DNA from: Chloroflexota bacterium
GTDB lineage: Bacteria; Chloroflexota; UBA11872; VXOZ01
Assembly (NCBI GenBank): GCA_958295775.1
Contig: CATQHC010000009.1
Location: 620,001 to 684,000 of the forward strand
Direction: 5' to 3'
DNA length: 64,000 nucleotides
Under the pieces are notes generated by a model. The model was given only the letters and a program-made list of their open reading frames with translations, did not search any database and had not been told where the DNA came from. This document shows, piece by piece, positions 18,237 through 27,861 of this stretch; position 1 is the stretch's first letter; every line of letters starts with the position of its first letter. The position numbers and the translations under genes are program-made.

Positions 18237-19232
18237 ATGTTCGGAACGTTAAATTCGCCGGTTCTTTGGATTGGCTTCACTCTGGCCGTCGTCGTGCTTC
18301 TGCTGCTCGACCTCACGGTGTTCCACCGGAATGCCCACGAGATAAAGCCCCGCGAAGCTGCTTTGTGGTCGGTAATCTGGATTGTGCTCGCCCTGCTATT
18401 TGGGGCCGGCATGTATATCTTTGCCGGGGCCGAACGCGGCACCGAGTATCTCACCGGCTATCTAATCGAGAAGATGCTGAGCGTGGACAACCTCTTCGTC
18501 TTCTTGATCATCTTCACGTATTTTGCCGTACCCAAAGAGCACCGCTATGGCGTCCTCTTCTGGGGCATACTCGCCGCCATCGTGTTGCGCGGCGCGTTCA
18601 TTCTCGTGGGCGCGGCGCTCCTCGCCACGTTCAGTTGGATGATCTACGTTTTTGGCGGGTTCCTGATCTACACCGGTTTTCGCATCCTGGTCTCGGGCGA
18701 CGAAGAAACCGATCCCGAACGCAATATCGCCGTCCGCGTCTTTAGCAAGATCCTGCCCACTACCGCCACTTACCATGGCGGCAAATATGTCGTGAAGCTT
18801 GACGGCCGCTTGTTGGCCACGCCGCTGCTGCTCGTGCTGCTCGTCGTGAACGTCACCGACGTGGTATTTGCCCTGGATTCGGTGCCGGCCATCTTCGCCA
18901 TCACCCGCGAGCCATTCATCGTGTATTCCTCCAACATCTTCGCCATACTCGGCTTGCGCGCCCTCTATTTCCTGCTCGAGAACCTCATGGGCAGTTTTCG
19001 CTACCTCGGCGTGGGCCTCGGTCTCGTGCTCGTCTTTGTGGGCGTCAAGATGGTGGTGGGCGACTTTCACGATTTTCCCAAAGGCGACCACATGCTCACC
19101 CCCGTTCTCAAGGGAATCGAGGTAGTGGCATCTGCGTTCCACGAGCAACCGGTCTACTCTCTGGCTGTGGTTGGGGTGTTGCTTTCTGGGTCAATCATCG
19201 CGTCGGTATTGCGGCCCCATGAAGTCGAGTAA
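18237..19232 (+). CDS. TerC-family integral membrane protein
   Basis: 331 residues with about eight transmembrane segments. It has the TerC/Alx signatures: an acidic FAGAERGTEYLTGYLIEKMLSVDNLFVFLIIF segment, and LVVNVTDVVFALDSVPAIFAIT, in which the buried Asp residues are thought to bind metal. Related proteins export manganese and protect exported metalloproteins. ATG 18237 is preceded by AAGGA. An 11-bp stem terminator follows. It is transcribed toward leuD. Confidence 0.9.
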   Translation: MFGTLNSPVLWIGFTLAVVVLLLLDLTVFHRNAHEIKPREAALWSVIWIVLALLFGAGMYIFAGAERGTEYLTGYLIEKMLSVDNLFVFLIIFTYFAVPKEHRYGVLFWGILAAIVLRGAFILVGAALLATFSWMIYVFGGFLIYTGFRILVSGDEETDPERNIAVRVFSKILPTTATYHGGKYVVKLDGRLLATPLLLVLLVVNVTDVVFALDSVPAIFAITREPFIVYSSNIFAILGLRALYFLLENLMGSFRYLGVGLGLVLVFVGVKMVVGDFHDFPKGDHMLTPVLKGIEVVASAFHEQPVYSLAVVGVLLSGSIIASVLRPHEVE

Positions 19233-19347
19233 TCTACCTTTCGCAGTATCACTTCTAGCGGAGCGGGGACCTAGGGCCTTCTCCATAGGATCGCAATAGT
19301 CTCCACCGCAAAGCTTCTGCTAGTCCCACCTGCACAGGATTAACGAA

Positions 19348-19377
19348 AAGACCGCACCAGAACTCCGGTGCGGTCTT
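19348..19377. terminator. Bidirectional intrinsic terminator between terC and leuD
   Basis: AAGACCGCACC (19348-19358) pairs perfectly with GGTGCGGTCTT (19367-19377) around an eight-base loop. The stem begins with A and ends with T residues, so it can end transcripts from both sides. It lies between the stop codons of the convergent terC and leuD genes. Confidence 0.8.
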
Positions 19378-19413
19378 ATGCATTATCTTACGTCGTTTCG
19401 CGAGTTTTCTCGA

Positions 19414-20022
19414 TCAGAAAACAGTCAACCAATTCGGGCGCTTTGCTTCGAATGCAGTGATGGCATCTACCTGCTGCAACGTGAGGCCGACCGCGTCCAG
19501 GCCGTTGAGCAGGCGGTGTTGAACAGTGGCATCAACCGCGAACGACGTTGCAAAGCCGTGGTTATCCTGGACTATGGTGTTGGCGAGGTCAACCGTAATC
19601 TGATAGTCGTCAATGTTCTGCGCCCGCTGAGTCAGTTCAGCCACGTCTGCCGGTGGCAGCACCACCGTCAGCATGCCGTTCTCCACGGCGTTATTGGCAA
19701 AGATATCGGCAAAACTGGGGGCGATGATTGCGATAAAACCGTACTCTTTCAGCGCCCACGCCGCATGCTCGCGCGAAGAGCCGCAGCCAAAGTTGCGGCC
19801 GGTGACGAGGATCGTCGCGCCCGCGTAGCGATCGTCATTGAGTTCAAACGCCGGGTTTAGGGTTGTGCCGTCCTCAAAGTAGCGCCAGTCGAAGAACGCA
19901 AAGGGGCCGTAGCCCGTCCGCTCGATCCGCTTGAGAAACTGCTTCGGAATGATCTGGTCGGTATCGACGTTAACCCGATCGAGCGCGGCTACTCTGCCTG
20001 TATGCTTTACCAGTGGTTCCAT
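19414..20022 (-). CDS. leuD: 3-isopropylmalate dehydratase small subunit
   Basis: 202 residues; the swivelling domain of the aconitase-type isomerase that turns 2-isopropylmalate into 3-isopropylmalate in leucine synthesis. Diagnostic sequences are VDTDQIIPKQFLKRIERTGYG, ILVTGRNFGCGSSREHA (substrate loop) and AIIAPSFADIFANNAVENGML. ATG 20022 has AAGGAAG upstream and matches the family start; an in-frame TTG at 20040 is rejected. It follows leuC on the same strand by 115 bases, as part of one operon. leuA and leuB are not in this window. Confidence 0.95.
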   Translation of the reverse strand: MEPLVKHTGRVAALDRVNVDTDQIIPKQFLKRIERTGYGPFAFFDWRYFEDGTTLNPAFELNDDRYAGATILVTGRNFGCGSSREHAAWALKEYGFIAIIAPSFADIFANNAVENGMLTVVLPPADVAELTQRAQNIDDYQITVDLANTIVQDNHGFATSFAVDATVQHRLLNGLDAVGLTLQQVDAITAFEAKRPNWLTVF

Positions 20023-20137
20023 CCTTGCTTCCTTACGCAATGCACGTTGGTTAAGCGTTTATCTCGGTTTCAACCACTACCGGATTTCTTCCCACACTTG
20101 CCCATCCCCTTGGTAGCTTCACGCAACGGGGATGTTC

Positions 20138-21538
20138 TCACCACTCCCGCACATCTACAAAGCGGCCGGCAATCGCGGCGGCGGCGGCCATCTGCGGGCT
20201 GACAAGATGGGTGCGTCCGCCTTTGCCCTGGCGGCCCTCGAAGTTGCGGTTAGAGGTAGAAGCGCAACGCTCGCCCGGCGCCAAAATGTCGGGGTTCATG
20301 CCCAAGCACATGGAGCAACCGGCCTCACGCCATTCGAAGCCTGCGGCCTGGAAAACCTCGTTGAGGCCCTCTGACTCCGCTTTCTGCTTGAGCAGCGTTG
20401 AACCCGGCACCACCATAGCATGGACATCGGGATGCACTTGCCTGCCGCGTACGACTCCCGCGGCCGCGCGCAGGTCTTCCAGCCGGGCGTTGGTGCAAGA
20501 CCCGAGAAAGACGCGGTCCACGGCAATATCTTGGATGGGCGTGCCGCCCTCCAGACCCATATAGGTCAGCGCGCGCTCGGTGGCTGCCTGCTCGTCCGAC
20601 GTGAGCATCTCCGCAGGACTGGGCACTCTGCCGGTTACGGGGACCACTTGTCCCGGATTTGTGCCCCACGTAACGTGCGGCGCCAGCGAGGCAGCATCGA
20701 TCTTCACCACGCTATCGTATTCAGCATCAGCGTCAGTCGTCAGTGTGCGCCAATGGGCGAGCGCTGCTTCCCAGTCGCTGCCCTGCGGCGCATACTTCCG
20801 GTCCTTGAGATAGGCAAACGTCTTCTCGTCAGGTGCGATCATGCCGGCCCGCGCGCCGCCCTCGATGGACATGTTGCAGACGGTCATGCGCCCTTCCATG
20901 GAGAGTGAACGAATAGCCTCACCGGTATACTCGATGACGTGGCCCACGCCGCCGTCTACGCCAATGTGCCCGATGATGCCGAGAATGATGTCCTTAGCCG
21001 TCACGCCCTGGGGCAGGACGCCGTCCACGCGCACTTCCATCGTCTTGGGTTTCTTCTGTATAAGGCATTGGGTAGCGAGCACGTGTTCCACCTCGGACGT
21101 GCCGATGCCCAGAGCAAAAGCGCCAAACGCGCCGTGCGTCGACGTGTGGCTGTCACCGCAGACAATTACCTTGCCGGGTTGTGTATAGCCCAATTCCGGT
21201 CCAATCACGTGCACGATGCCCTGATTTGGACTCCGGTAGCCATAGAACGTCAGGCCGAACTCTGCGGCATTCTGCTCCATGGTCTCGATTTGGCGGCGGG
21301 AAATGTCGTCGGCAATCGTCTCCGAGCGCCCCGTCGTGGGGACGTTGTGGTCTACGGTCGCTACGGTCAGAGCAGGCTGCCGCACGGAACGACCGCTCAA
21401 GCGCAAGCCCTCAAACGCTTGCGCCGAAGTAACCTCATGCACCAAATGTAAATCAACGTAGAGGAGCGCGGGACCACCCGGGTCCTCATGCACCAAGTGA
21501 CTCTCCCAGACCTTTTCAAAGAGCGTTTTACCAGCCAT
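20138..21538 (-). CDS. leuC: 3-isopropylmalate dehydratase large subunit
   Basis: 466 residues; the catalytic [4Fe-4S] subunit of isopropylmalate isomerase. It starts with [14 protein letters not shown] and contains the [15 protein letters not shown] and [17 protein letters not shown] blocks. Cluster cysteines are expected in [14 protein letters not shown] and in the C-terminal [12 protein letters not shown] pair. Length is standard. ATG 21538 follows a GACAGGA ribosome-binding sequence. It is first in the leuCD operon. Confidence 0.96.
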   Translation of the reverse strand: MAGKTLFEKVWESHLVHEDPGGPALLYVDLHLVHEVTSAQAFEGLRLSGRSVRQPALTVATVDHNVPTTGRSETIADDISRRQIETMEQNAAEFGLTFYGYRSPNQGIVHVIGPELGYTQPGKVIVCGDSHTSTHGAFGAFALGIGTSEVEHVLATQCLIQKKPKTMEVRVDGVLPQGVTAKDIILGIIGHIGVDGGVGHVIEYTGEAIRSLSMEGRMTVCNMSIEGGARAGMIAPDEKTFAYLKDRKYAPQGSDWEAALAHWRTLTTDADAEYDSVVKIDAASLAPHVTWGTNPGQVVPVTGRVPSPAEMLTSDEQAATERALTYMGLEGGTPIQDIAVDRVFLGSCTNARLEDLRAAAGVVRGRQVHPDVHAMVVPGSTLLKQKAESEGLNEVFQAAGFEWREAGCSMCLGMNPDILAPGERCASTSNRNFEGRQGKGGRTHLVSPQMAAAAAIAGRFVDVREW

Positions 21539-21916
21539 TCCTGTCTCTCACTTTACAGCGACCAAAATTTCATTGAGCCGGGCCCGATAGAGACCCGTCC
21601 TCATCGAATCTATTCTAACCTACCTGTCACGGACTGTTGTAGCGACTAGCTTCTCTGATTTACGTAGACCGGTATACGTACGCAAGCGGTCGCGTGTGTC
21701 GCCGCTTTCTCAATTTGGGGGAAAGCGTGGCAAACTGCGAACGCACCTTAGAAGTGGCAGCGCAGGCTTGCAGTCCGCACACTTGACGTAGGGGCAGCCC
21801 TAGTGGCTGCCCCAATCTTAAATCCAACTGCAACGCCGCTCATCCGCCATGCTTCTCAGGCAAACATGCGGCAGGCCACACCATCCGCTCAGCCATAGCC
21901 CCCGTTCCCCAAGACA
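21539..21916. other. Intergenic stretch with a GGGGCAGCC hairpin
   Basis: About 378 bases between two minus-strand genes. It should hold the leuC promoter; no T-box or leader peptide with Leu codons was recognised. GGGGCAGCC (21791-21799) and GGCTGCCCC (21805-21813) form a perfect 9-bp stem preceded by GTA, a member of the GTAGGGGC hairpin family seen elsewhere in the window. In the minus direction no T-run follows. Confidence 0.5.
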
Positions 21917-23755
21917 TCACACCTCGCCAGCTTCGGCATCGGCGTACACAGCCTCACCCCGGTGGAGACGGCGGGCGATGGTGTAGGTCTGCGTGGTGGC
22001 GCGCCGCGTGGGGCCGTGCGCGGCTTGCCAACGGGCAATCGCGACCAGTGTCTGGTAGGAGGCTTCTGCATGCCCGGCTGCGGCCAGGTCTTGGGACAAG
22101 CGCACGCCTTCCTCCAGCATTTGAAAATCGTGGAACCCGGGGTCTTCGCGGAGCACGGCATGCCCGAGCGTAGCCAACAAGGCCGATGGATCGTGGCCGA
22201 GGGTCAAATAGCGATACGTGACCGCGCCGGCCTCATCCACGCCTCCTTGACTCTCGCAGAACTCCAGGAGTTGCTGCTGCAAGGCCTCAGGATCGGTCGG
22301 CAGTGCCGCCAGCGCCTTGGCATGAGGCAAGCGCGCGGCGGGCATGTTGAGGAAACGCGCCTGGTACACCACCATCGCGCCATGCAGCACCCCCCGTGCC
22401 AGTTCGACTGACGGCGCGCGCTTGGCCACTTGGGCGAGGGATGCGCAGTAGGTGAAGTGGTGCAATGCCGTATCCCAATCGCCGAATTCGTTGCTGATCG
22501 GAAACCGCGCGAGGCGCAGCGCGGACGCATACGCCAGCGCCTGCGCCGCGTCGGCCAAGGCCAACCCCGCCCGGAACGCGGTCATGAGCATGTCGATACT
22601 CTGCTGCGGGTCTTCACCCAGTAATGCCGCGATAAGGTCCTCGTTCCAGCCTCCCGTGGGCCGCGCAGTTAGGTCGATGGCGTCATCCAGCTCGGCCACT
22701 GCCGCCTCTACAATCTCCACGAGATTCTCCGGTCGCAGCCAGGCGTTCCGTTCTTCCTCGCGCGTCGCCTGCGCCCACTGGCTCGTGAGGGCCGGCAGCA
22801 CCGCCGGCGCGTGCTCCCACCCCATGATGTCCAGGAGTTCGGCCGCCTTGGCGAGGGTATCCATCACGTGGGAGAAATCGCGGTAGTAGTGGTCGGTGGC
22901 GGCAGCCGCCAGCATGTCGAGCAACTGATCGGGCGTCCAGCCCACCGCTATTGCGGTACGCAACGTCCGCTCCGCGGCATCCGCGTCCCGCACCTCCACG
23001 TAGTCACGAAACCACCGTTTCAACCGTGCCTCCGGGATCGCCGCCGTAGGCAGGGGATCGAGCATGATGCGCTCCTGCCGGTTCATGGCGTCGGAACTCA
23101 CCCGCCGTGTGCCGTGGTAAAGGGAGAGCGGCCGATCATCCGCAGCCAGATGCGGCTGCAAATTCGCCATCGCCGTAAGGATGGTGAGGCCGTCGCCCCA
23201 ACCGCCCGGATTGCGGCTGGAACCGCGCCGCACACCGAATTCGGCCGTGGTAGCGACAATCTGCCCCGTTGCGTCCGCCGGCTTCAGATCGCGCATTGCC
23301 AGAATGGACTTCGCTTGGTTGAGGGAAATTCCTTGCTCCAAGGCCTTCGCCAACCGCAGACCTTCTTCGGCGTACAGCTCGTCCGCGTTTTGCGTGGCGC
23401 GCAAGTCAATCCATACGTCATCGTCTCGCACGGTGACTGGAAACGTGCGCAGGTCGCCGGCCCAGATGTCGAACGCCCCGCCCGAATCCAAGTCGAATCG
23501 CGCGTAGTGCCAGTAGCAAGTCAGCACCCCGTCTTCGCAAATGCCCTGCGCAAGCGGGAAGCCCATGTGCGGACAGCGGTTATCCACCGCATAGGCACGC
23601 TCGTTATGCCAAAAGACCGCGACGGTGTGCCCATTTCCCGTGGCCGTCACCACGCCCTTTGCCTGCAATTCAGCCAAAGTGCACACACGGAGCAGCCCGT
23701 TCTCACCAACAAAATCGTGCTCGACCGGGGCACTATGCGGCGTTTTCGTAGCCAT
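21917..23755 (-). CDS. Rieske [2Fe-2S] protein with large helical C-terminal domain
   Basis: 612 residues. Residues 15-120 form a Rieske domain with both ligand pairs, Cys-His in NRCPHMGFPL and Cys-x2-His in LTCYWHYARFD. This ligand pattern is that of soluble ferredoxin-type and oxygenase Rieske domains. The remaining 490 residues are mostly helical and hold several paired or clustered histidines (ATDHYYRDFSHVMD, ALHHFTYC, GVLHGAMVVYQARF) that could bind a metal or substrate. I do not recognise this part; it lacks the usual 2-His-1-carboxylate catalytic domain of ring-hydroxylating oxygenases. It could be a redox enzyme with its own electron-entry domain. ATG 23755 has AAGGA upstream. Confidence 0.75.
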   Translation of the reverse strand: MATKTPHSAPVEHDFVGENGLLRVCTLAELQAKGVVTATGNGHTVAVFWHNERAYAVDNRCPHMGFPLAQGICEDGVLTCYWHYARFDLDSGGAFDIWAGDLRTFPVTVRDDDVWIDLRATQNADELYAEEGLRLAKALEQGISLNQAKSILAMRDLKPADATGQIVATTAEFGVRRGSSRNPGGWGDGLTILTAMANLQPHLAADDRPLSLYHGTRRVSSDAMNRQERIMLDPLPTAAIPEARLKRWFRDYVEVRDADAAERTLRTAIAVGWTPDQLLDMLAAAATDHYYRDFSHVMDTLAKAAELLDIMGWEHAPAVLPALTSQWAQATREEERNAWLRPENLVEIVEAAVAELDDAIDLTARPTGGWNEDLIAALLGEDPQQSIDMLMTAFRAGLALADAAQALAYASALRLARFPISNEFGDWDTALHHFTYCASLAQVAKRAPSVELARGVLHGAMVVYQARFLNMPAARLPHAKALAALPTDPEALQQQLLEFCESQGGVDEAGAVTYRYLTLGHDPSALLATLGHAVLREDPGFHDFQMLEEGVRLSQDLAAAGHAEASYQTLVAIARWQAAHGPTRRATTQTYTIARRLHRGEAVYADAEAGEV

Positions 23756-23818
23756 CGGCAGTCCTTTCAGGTTGGCCGTTTGTAGTCTGTGAATAATTCC
23801 CGTGCAGCTTCTGAGTCG

Positions 23819-24391
23819 CTAGTCGCCTTGGACCGCGGCCTCTAGACGTCGAGCAAGTGAGTCGAAGTCATCGGGACACTTTTCCCGAATCAAACCAACC
23901 TGATGTGCGGCCTCTTCACCCAAGTGCTTTCGACCGCCGCCGAGCGTCTCGGACAAGCCGCGCTGCTCCGCAAGGAGCTCAAAGTATCGCTCTTTGACGT
24001 CTTTCTCCGCACGGACTTCCTTCCAAATCCAATCAGCGGGCAATTCCAGTCCCGCCAGGAGCCAGGTCTCGATTTCTTCCCATGCATTTTCAGCCAGTAG
24101 AACCCATTGACCGCCATAATTCGACTCGAGCGCGTCAAGCTTGCGACGCCTGTGCTCATTATTGTCCCTATCCACACAAAGTATGAATATGTCCATCATG
24201 CCTCTGTAGCGCTCTAAGATTTCTGACACTTGCTGAGGATCCAGTGCTTGGTCGACTCCACGAAGCCTCGGTTCTTGACAAACCCGAACCTTCGCTCTTG
24301 TCTTTCCGAACGACTGAATCAACCGCACAAATATGGGCTTAAGGATGAACTGGTCTTTGAGAAAGTCTTCCGGGATGATGAGGATGTTCAC
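23819..24391 (-). CDS. TOPRIM/DUF4276-like partner of the OLD-type ATPase
   Basis: 190 residues. Features fitting a DUF4276 or RloB-like TOPRIM-type domain are a conserved acidic residue after the first strand (NILIIPED, Glu8), the Asp-x-Asp pair in IFILCVDRDNNE (74-76), and a following ENAWEEIETWLL helix with Glu 106/108. Such domains supply the nuclease part of OLD and PARIS-like systems. The GTG start at 24391 overlaps the end of the ATPase gene by four bases (GTGA), so the two are translated together. The nuclease role is inferred from motifs and partner; the family assignment needs a profile search. Confidence 0.65.
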   Translation of the reverse strand: MNILIIPEDFLKDQFILKPIFVRLIQSFGKTRAKVRVCQEPRLRGVDQALDPQQVSEILERYRGMMDIFILCVDRDNNEHRRRKLDALESNYGGQWVLLAENAWEEIETWLLAGLELPADWIWKEVRAEKDVKERYFELLAEQRGLSETLGGGRKHLGEEAAHQVGLIREKCPDDFDSLARRLEAAVQGD

Positions 24392-25740
24392 ACTCCGCGC
24401 TCTCCATCTTCATCATCCACCTGCGAGAACGCTAGAATATCTTCCATCCAACCGGCCGTGTGAAGTCTCCCCAAGCCCTGGGACTTTCGCAATTCTCTTG
24501 CGTTTGGCAACTCCGCCACTCGGCGGATTACGGCATCTGCCGAGTCCTCGTCACGGTATACAACTGAAGTATTCTCAAAGGTCGTGTCATTGATGAGATT
24601 CAGCACGTCAGGCGAATGCGTGGTGGCGACTACCTGAATCTTCCCCTTTGCGGTTTGGCGTTCGATGAGGTCTAACAAGAGGTGCAGCCGCGCGGGATGT
24701 ATGCCGTTGTCGATCTCCTCAATGAAATAGAGGCCGTCAGCATCCTCGTTCAGCAGCGCAGCCAGCATACCGAGAAAACGCAGCGTGCCATCGGACGCAC
24801 TGTAGGCCGAAATCCTTCTCCCGTCGGCCTCTCGGATTTGGAGGTTTACCCTGCCGTTGAGGTCGACTGGAAACTCCAAGTCACTAACGTCCATTGGCGT
24901 AAGTTCGTGTATCCATGAAAGAAGAACATCTTTGCGCTTTGGATCGGCGCAGATTGCCTCAAGCACTGTGGGAAGATTATCGCCTGAGTCTCCTAGTTTG
25001 ATTGCGCCCGGGAGGGATGGCTCTCGCAGTCGTTCAGGCGAGATTTCCAGAAATCTCAACTTTGCGAATTTCAAGATAAATTCTAGCCATCCCCAACTGG
25101 CCTTCGTGTTATTCCAGCGGTTGTCAGTCAATTCGGTACCATCAATTAGAGACCGTCCCACTTCCTCCAATGGTCCGAGAAGCCGCCTTGGAAGCTGGTT
25201 GAAGACTGGCTGATCCGCTGAAACCTCTACTGATTCCCCAATGTCCGGTAGGTCGATCAGTAGCTTAGAGTCTCGCGGGTGTTGGTGTTTGTCGCCATGC
25301 AGAGATGGGCTGGTTGTATACAATGTGCCGGAAACCAGCGAATCAGATGTTCTTGGATCAGCGGTGAGCGATTCGGCTGCAACCCGAAACCGGCCGCCGC
25401 TTTGCCCATCGCGATGGATTCGAATTGAATAGCGCAGTCGATCCACTTCGTAAAGGGGAAATCTAAACGACTTAATCTCGAATTCAAGAGAAAAGTCACT
25501 GCGTCCAAAGCGCACAATTTCATTGGGAGCGCCGCGTATCGGCTGCCATTCAGCCCCATACTTGCCACCAAATATCTCAGCTAGGGTATAGCCGAGACCA
25601 ATTCCGTGCAAGAGTCGGAACGCATCCCGAATGTTGCTCTTGCCGCTGGCATTTGCGCCCACGATCAACGTAAACGGACCGAGATGGAGTGTCTCATCGG
25701 CGAAGTTCTTGAAGTCGACCAGGCGGAGGGAGGTAATCAT
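24388..25740 (-). CDS. OLD-like AAA_21/AAA_15 ATPase
   Basis: 450 residues of an ABC/SMC-type ATPase with a large insert. It starts ITSLRLVDFKNF, then has Walker A GANASGKSN (about 28-36), an ABC-type signature SASDGTLRFL (about 315-324), Walker B GLYFIEEIDNGIHP (about 336-349), and switch His in VATTHSPDVL. This layout is that of OLD and RecF-like ATPases that pair with TOPRIM nucleases in anti-phage systems. It overlaps the TOPRIM-like gene by four bases, making a compact two-gene unit. ATG 25740 begins the canonical MITSLRL. Confidence 0.85.
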   Translation of the reverse strand: MITSLRLVDFKNFADETLHLGPFTLIVGANASGKSNIRDAFRLLHGIGLGYTLAEIFGGKYGAEWQPIRGAPNEIVRFGRSDFSLEFEIKSFRFPLYEVDRLRYSIRIHRDGQSGGRFRVAAESLTADPRTSDSLVSGTLYTTSPSLHGDKHQHPRDSKLLIDLPDIGESVEVSADQPVFNQLPRRLLGPLEEVGRSLIDGTELTDNRWNNTKASWGWLEFILKFAKLRFLEISPERLREPSLPGAIKLGDSGDNLPTVLEAICADPKRKDVLLSWIHELTPMDVSDLEFPVDLNGRVNLQIREADGRRISAYSASDGTLRFLGMLAALLNEDADGLYFIEEIDNGIHPARLHLLLDLIERQTAKGKIQVVATTHSPDVLNLINDTTFENTSVVYRDEDSADAVIRRVAELPNARELRKSQGLGRLHTAGWMEDILAFSQVDDEDGERGV

Positions 25741-26163
25741 GATGATGCTCTACTGGCAGGGACGTTATCCCGCTTACACGTCAAAGGCCGCCGAGTTGCT
25801 AGTAACTCTTAGCCAACGCAATTACTTTTCTACCGTTCATGCAGCTTGGCGGGCTAGGCAGAAGCGAATCGTCCGTCATTCTCACTACTTCAATGGTACC
25901 AGAGCAAGCGCGACATGCGGGAATACCATGCCTAGAAGGGATTCCACACCTGGCGCAAGCAATTGGATGTAGGCTACCCAATACCCAGATTCCCCAATTA
26001 GGCGAGTACTTACTTCCACTAAGAAATACCGTATACTGCGCTGTGTGCGGGAACCTTGTAGACTAGCGCCTCAGTGCGCTTTCAAGAGCACAAGTATCCT
26101 TTAGTCAATGCCCGATCTACCAAATTGCAGTTCGCCTATTCATCTTTACGAGGAGCAGTGCCC
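25741..26163. other. Divergent intergenic region
   Basis: About 420 bases between the divergent ATPase operon and the alcohol dehydrogenase, so it should hold both promoters. TATACT near 26032 could be a plus-strand -10 element, without a clear -35. Cysteine-pair frames occur on both strands (for example near 25.9-26.06 kb), but they start only at TTG or lack support, so I do not call a gene. Confidence 0.4.
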
Positions 26164-27333
26164 ATGGCAATCCTGTCGTTTTCTATGCCCACTGAGATTC
26201 ACCTTGGGAACGGCGCGTTAGACATACTGCCATCGTTGTGCGGCCAGCGGGTGCTGGTGGTGGCGGACCCGGCGATGACGCAGTTAGGGTTCACCGAGCG
26301 CGTATGCGCGTTAGCGCAGCAAGCGGGCGCGGCAACGACCGTATTCGACGCTATTGAACCCGACCCCTCGCAAGAACTCTGCGCCGCCGGCGTGGAGCTG
26401 GCTGAAGACTTCGCGCTGGATACGATCATTGGTGTGGGCGGCGGCTCCACGCTTGACGTCACCAAGACCATGCGTGCCGCGTGCGAGACGCCCGCTGTCA
26501 CCGTGGCGGAACTCATGGCCGCGGGCTTCAGTCCCCCGCCGCGCCAGACCGGCCAAATCTCGTGCATTGCCATTCCCTCGACCAGCGGCACGGGATCTGA
26601 AGTCTCGCGCGGTGCGGTGATTACGGACAGCAGCGCAGGAGCGCCCGTCAAGCGCGTCCTCTTCACGGGCGCCCCTGACGCCGCCATCATAGACCCGGCA
26701 TTTCCCGCGACCATGCCGCCTCACGTGGCGGCAGATACCGGCTACGACGCCTTGGCGCACGCCGTGGAATCTTACGCTAGCGCAGAAACCCATCGCCTAA
26801 CTCAAGCGCTGGCAAGCGATGCCATTGCCACCGTCTTGGCGCAATTGCCCGCTTCCGTGCAAGAGTTTGGGAACACACCGGCCCGCTACGCGATGCACGT
26901 GGCGGCGACCATGGCCGGGGCGACAATGCGGGCCGGGCTGGGTCTGTGCCACGCGCTCTCGCACCAGATCACGCCGGCGTTCGGCATCTCCCACGGACGC
27001 GCGAATGCCCTGCTCTTGCCTCATATTGTCGCCTATAACGCAGGCGTTGCCGGAGACAGCTACAGTGAATTGGCGGCGCGCCTCGGCATTGGGGGCAGCA
27101 ATCCGGTAGCCGCGCTCGTCGGCACTCTAGCAGAACTCCGCACGCGGGCGGGTATGCCCGCCTCCCTGCGCGAGGCCGGTGTAACCAAAGAGCAACTAAC
27201 CCAGGCCCTGCCGCAAATGGTTGCCAACGGCTCCCGGGACCCCAACGTCGCCAGCAATCCCCGTCAGCCGACGCCGGAAGACATCGAGGCCCTCTACTGG
27301 GACGCCTGGGAGGACAGGCGCGCAGAAGTGTAG
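26164..27333 (+). CDS. Iron-containing alcohol dehydrogenase
   Basis: 389 residues of the group III metal-dependent dehydrogenase fold. The NAD(P) region shows VGGGSTLDVTK, followed by PSTSGTGSEVS. Iron ligands are expected in GYDALAHAVESYAS, GLCHALSHQITP and ISHGRANALLLPHI. It would interconvert an alcohol and aldehyde or ketone; lactaldehyde, propanediol or maleylacetate-type activities are possible and cannot be separated by eye. ATG 26164 has AGGAG upstream; upstream in-frame starts at 26074 lack one. It stands alone. Confidence 0.88.
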   Translation: MAILSFSMPTEIHLGNGALDILPSLCGQRVLVVADPAMTQLGFTERVCALAQQAGAATTVFDAIEPDPSQELCAAGVELAEDFALDTIIGVGGGSTLDVTKTMRAACETPAVTVAELMAAGFSPPPRQTGQISCIAIPSTSGTGSEVSRGAVITDSSAGAPVKRVLFTGAPDAAIIDPAFPATMPPHVAADTGYDALAHAVESYASAETHRLTQALASDAIATVLAQLPASVQEFGNTPARYAMHVAATMAGATMRAGLGLCHALSHQITPAFGISHGRANALLLPHIVAYNAGVAGDSYSELAARLGIGGSNPVAALVGTLAELRTRAGMPASLREAGVTKEQLTQALPQMVANGSRDPNVASNPRQPTPEDIEALYWDAWEDRRAEV

Positions 27334-27861
27334 GCGGGGTTGGTTGCCAATACCCTAGCGACACCGGCCTTAGAGGCGGCGGCAACCCGGCGCGTCATTC
27401 ATGCGAACGCGGGAATTCGTCTGCTCTGCACCACGGGCACATCGTGCCAAGCGGAGAACAGGCTCCCGAACTGCACGCTAATTGTCATCCTGAAGGAGCT
27501 AAGAGGTGGAGGGAATGGCGTATAGCTCTTGTTGTGAGGAGACAAGTGTTGCGGGCTCAACCAAAGCCCCGATTGAAGTACACAGGCGTGACAGGTTGCC
27601 GGCCGCGCCAGCGAATTGATCGAGGTGTGCCCTCACCCTTGCGCTCTCCCACCAGAGACCTTTGCATAGCCCTTGCCGAGGCGAGAAAGTCCCCTCTCCC
27701 GGCGGGAGAGGGAGTATTTCTTGCGCCGCTGGCTGAGGTTACGCAAAGGTCTCCACCAGGAGAGGGAGCTTCACACTTCACGCTAAGCTTGGTTAGGCGC
27801 TAATTGGCGGGAAACGCAGAGCTTTCATGGCGTGGACTTGCAAGCGCATCCCACGTCCGAC
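27334..27861. other. Intergenic stretch made of GC-rich repeats
   Basis: About 530 bases with no supported gene, between two convergent genes. It holds fragments that resemble dispersed repeats: a 'TTGTCATCCTGAAGGAGC' piece near 27483, and two 'CTCTCCC...GGGAGAGGG' stem-loops (27690-27715 and around 27755). The latter also appear at 58.4 and 62.3 kb. Confidence 0.5.

Noticed and set aside
25799-25981. Minus-strand frame with two Cys-x2-Cys pairs (CARC...CRAC), zinc-ribbon-like, upstream of the ATPase
   Set aside because: Only a TTG start, no ribosome-binding site, no further family features, and a plus-strand frame over the same bases also contains cysteines. Left as intergenic.
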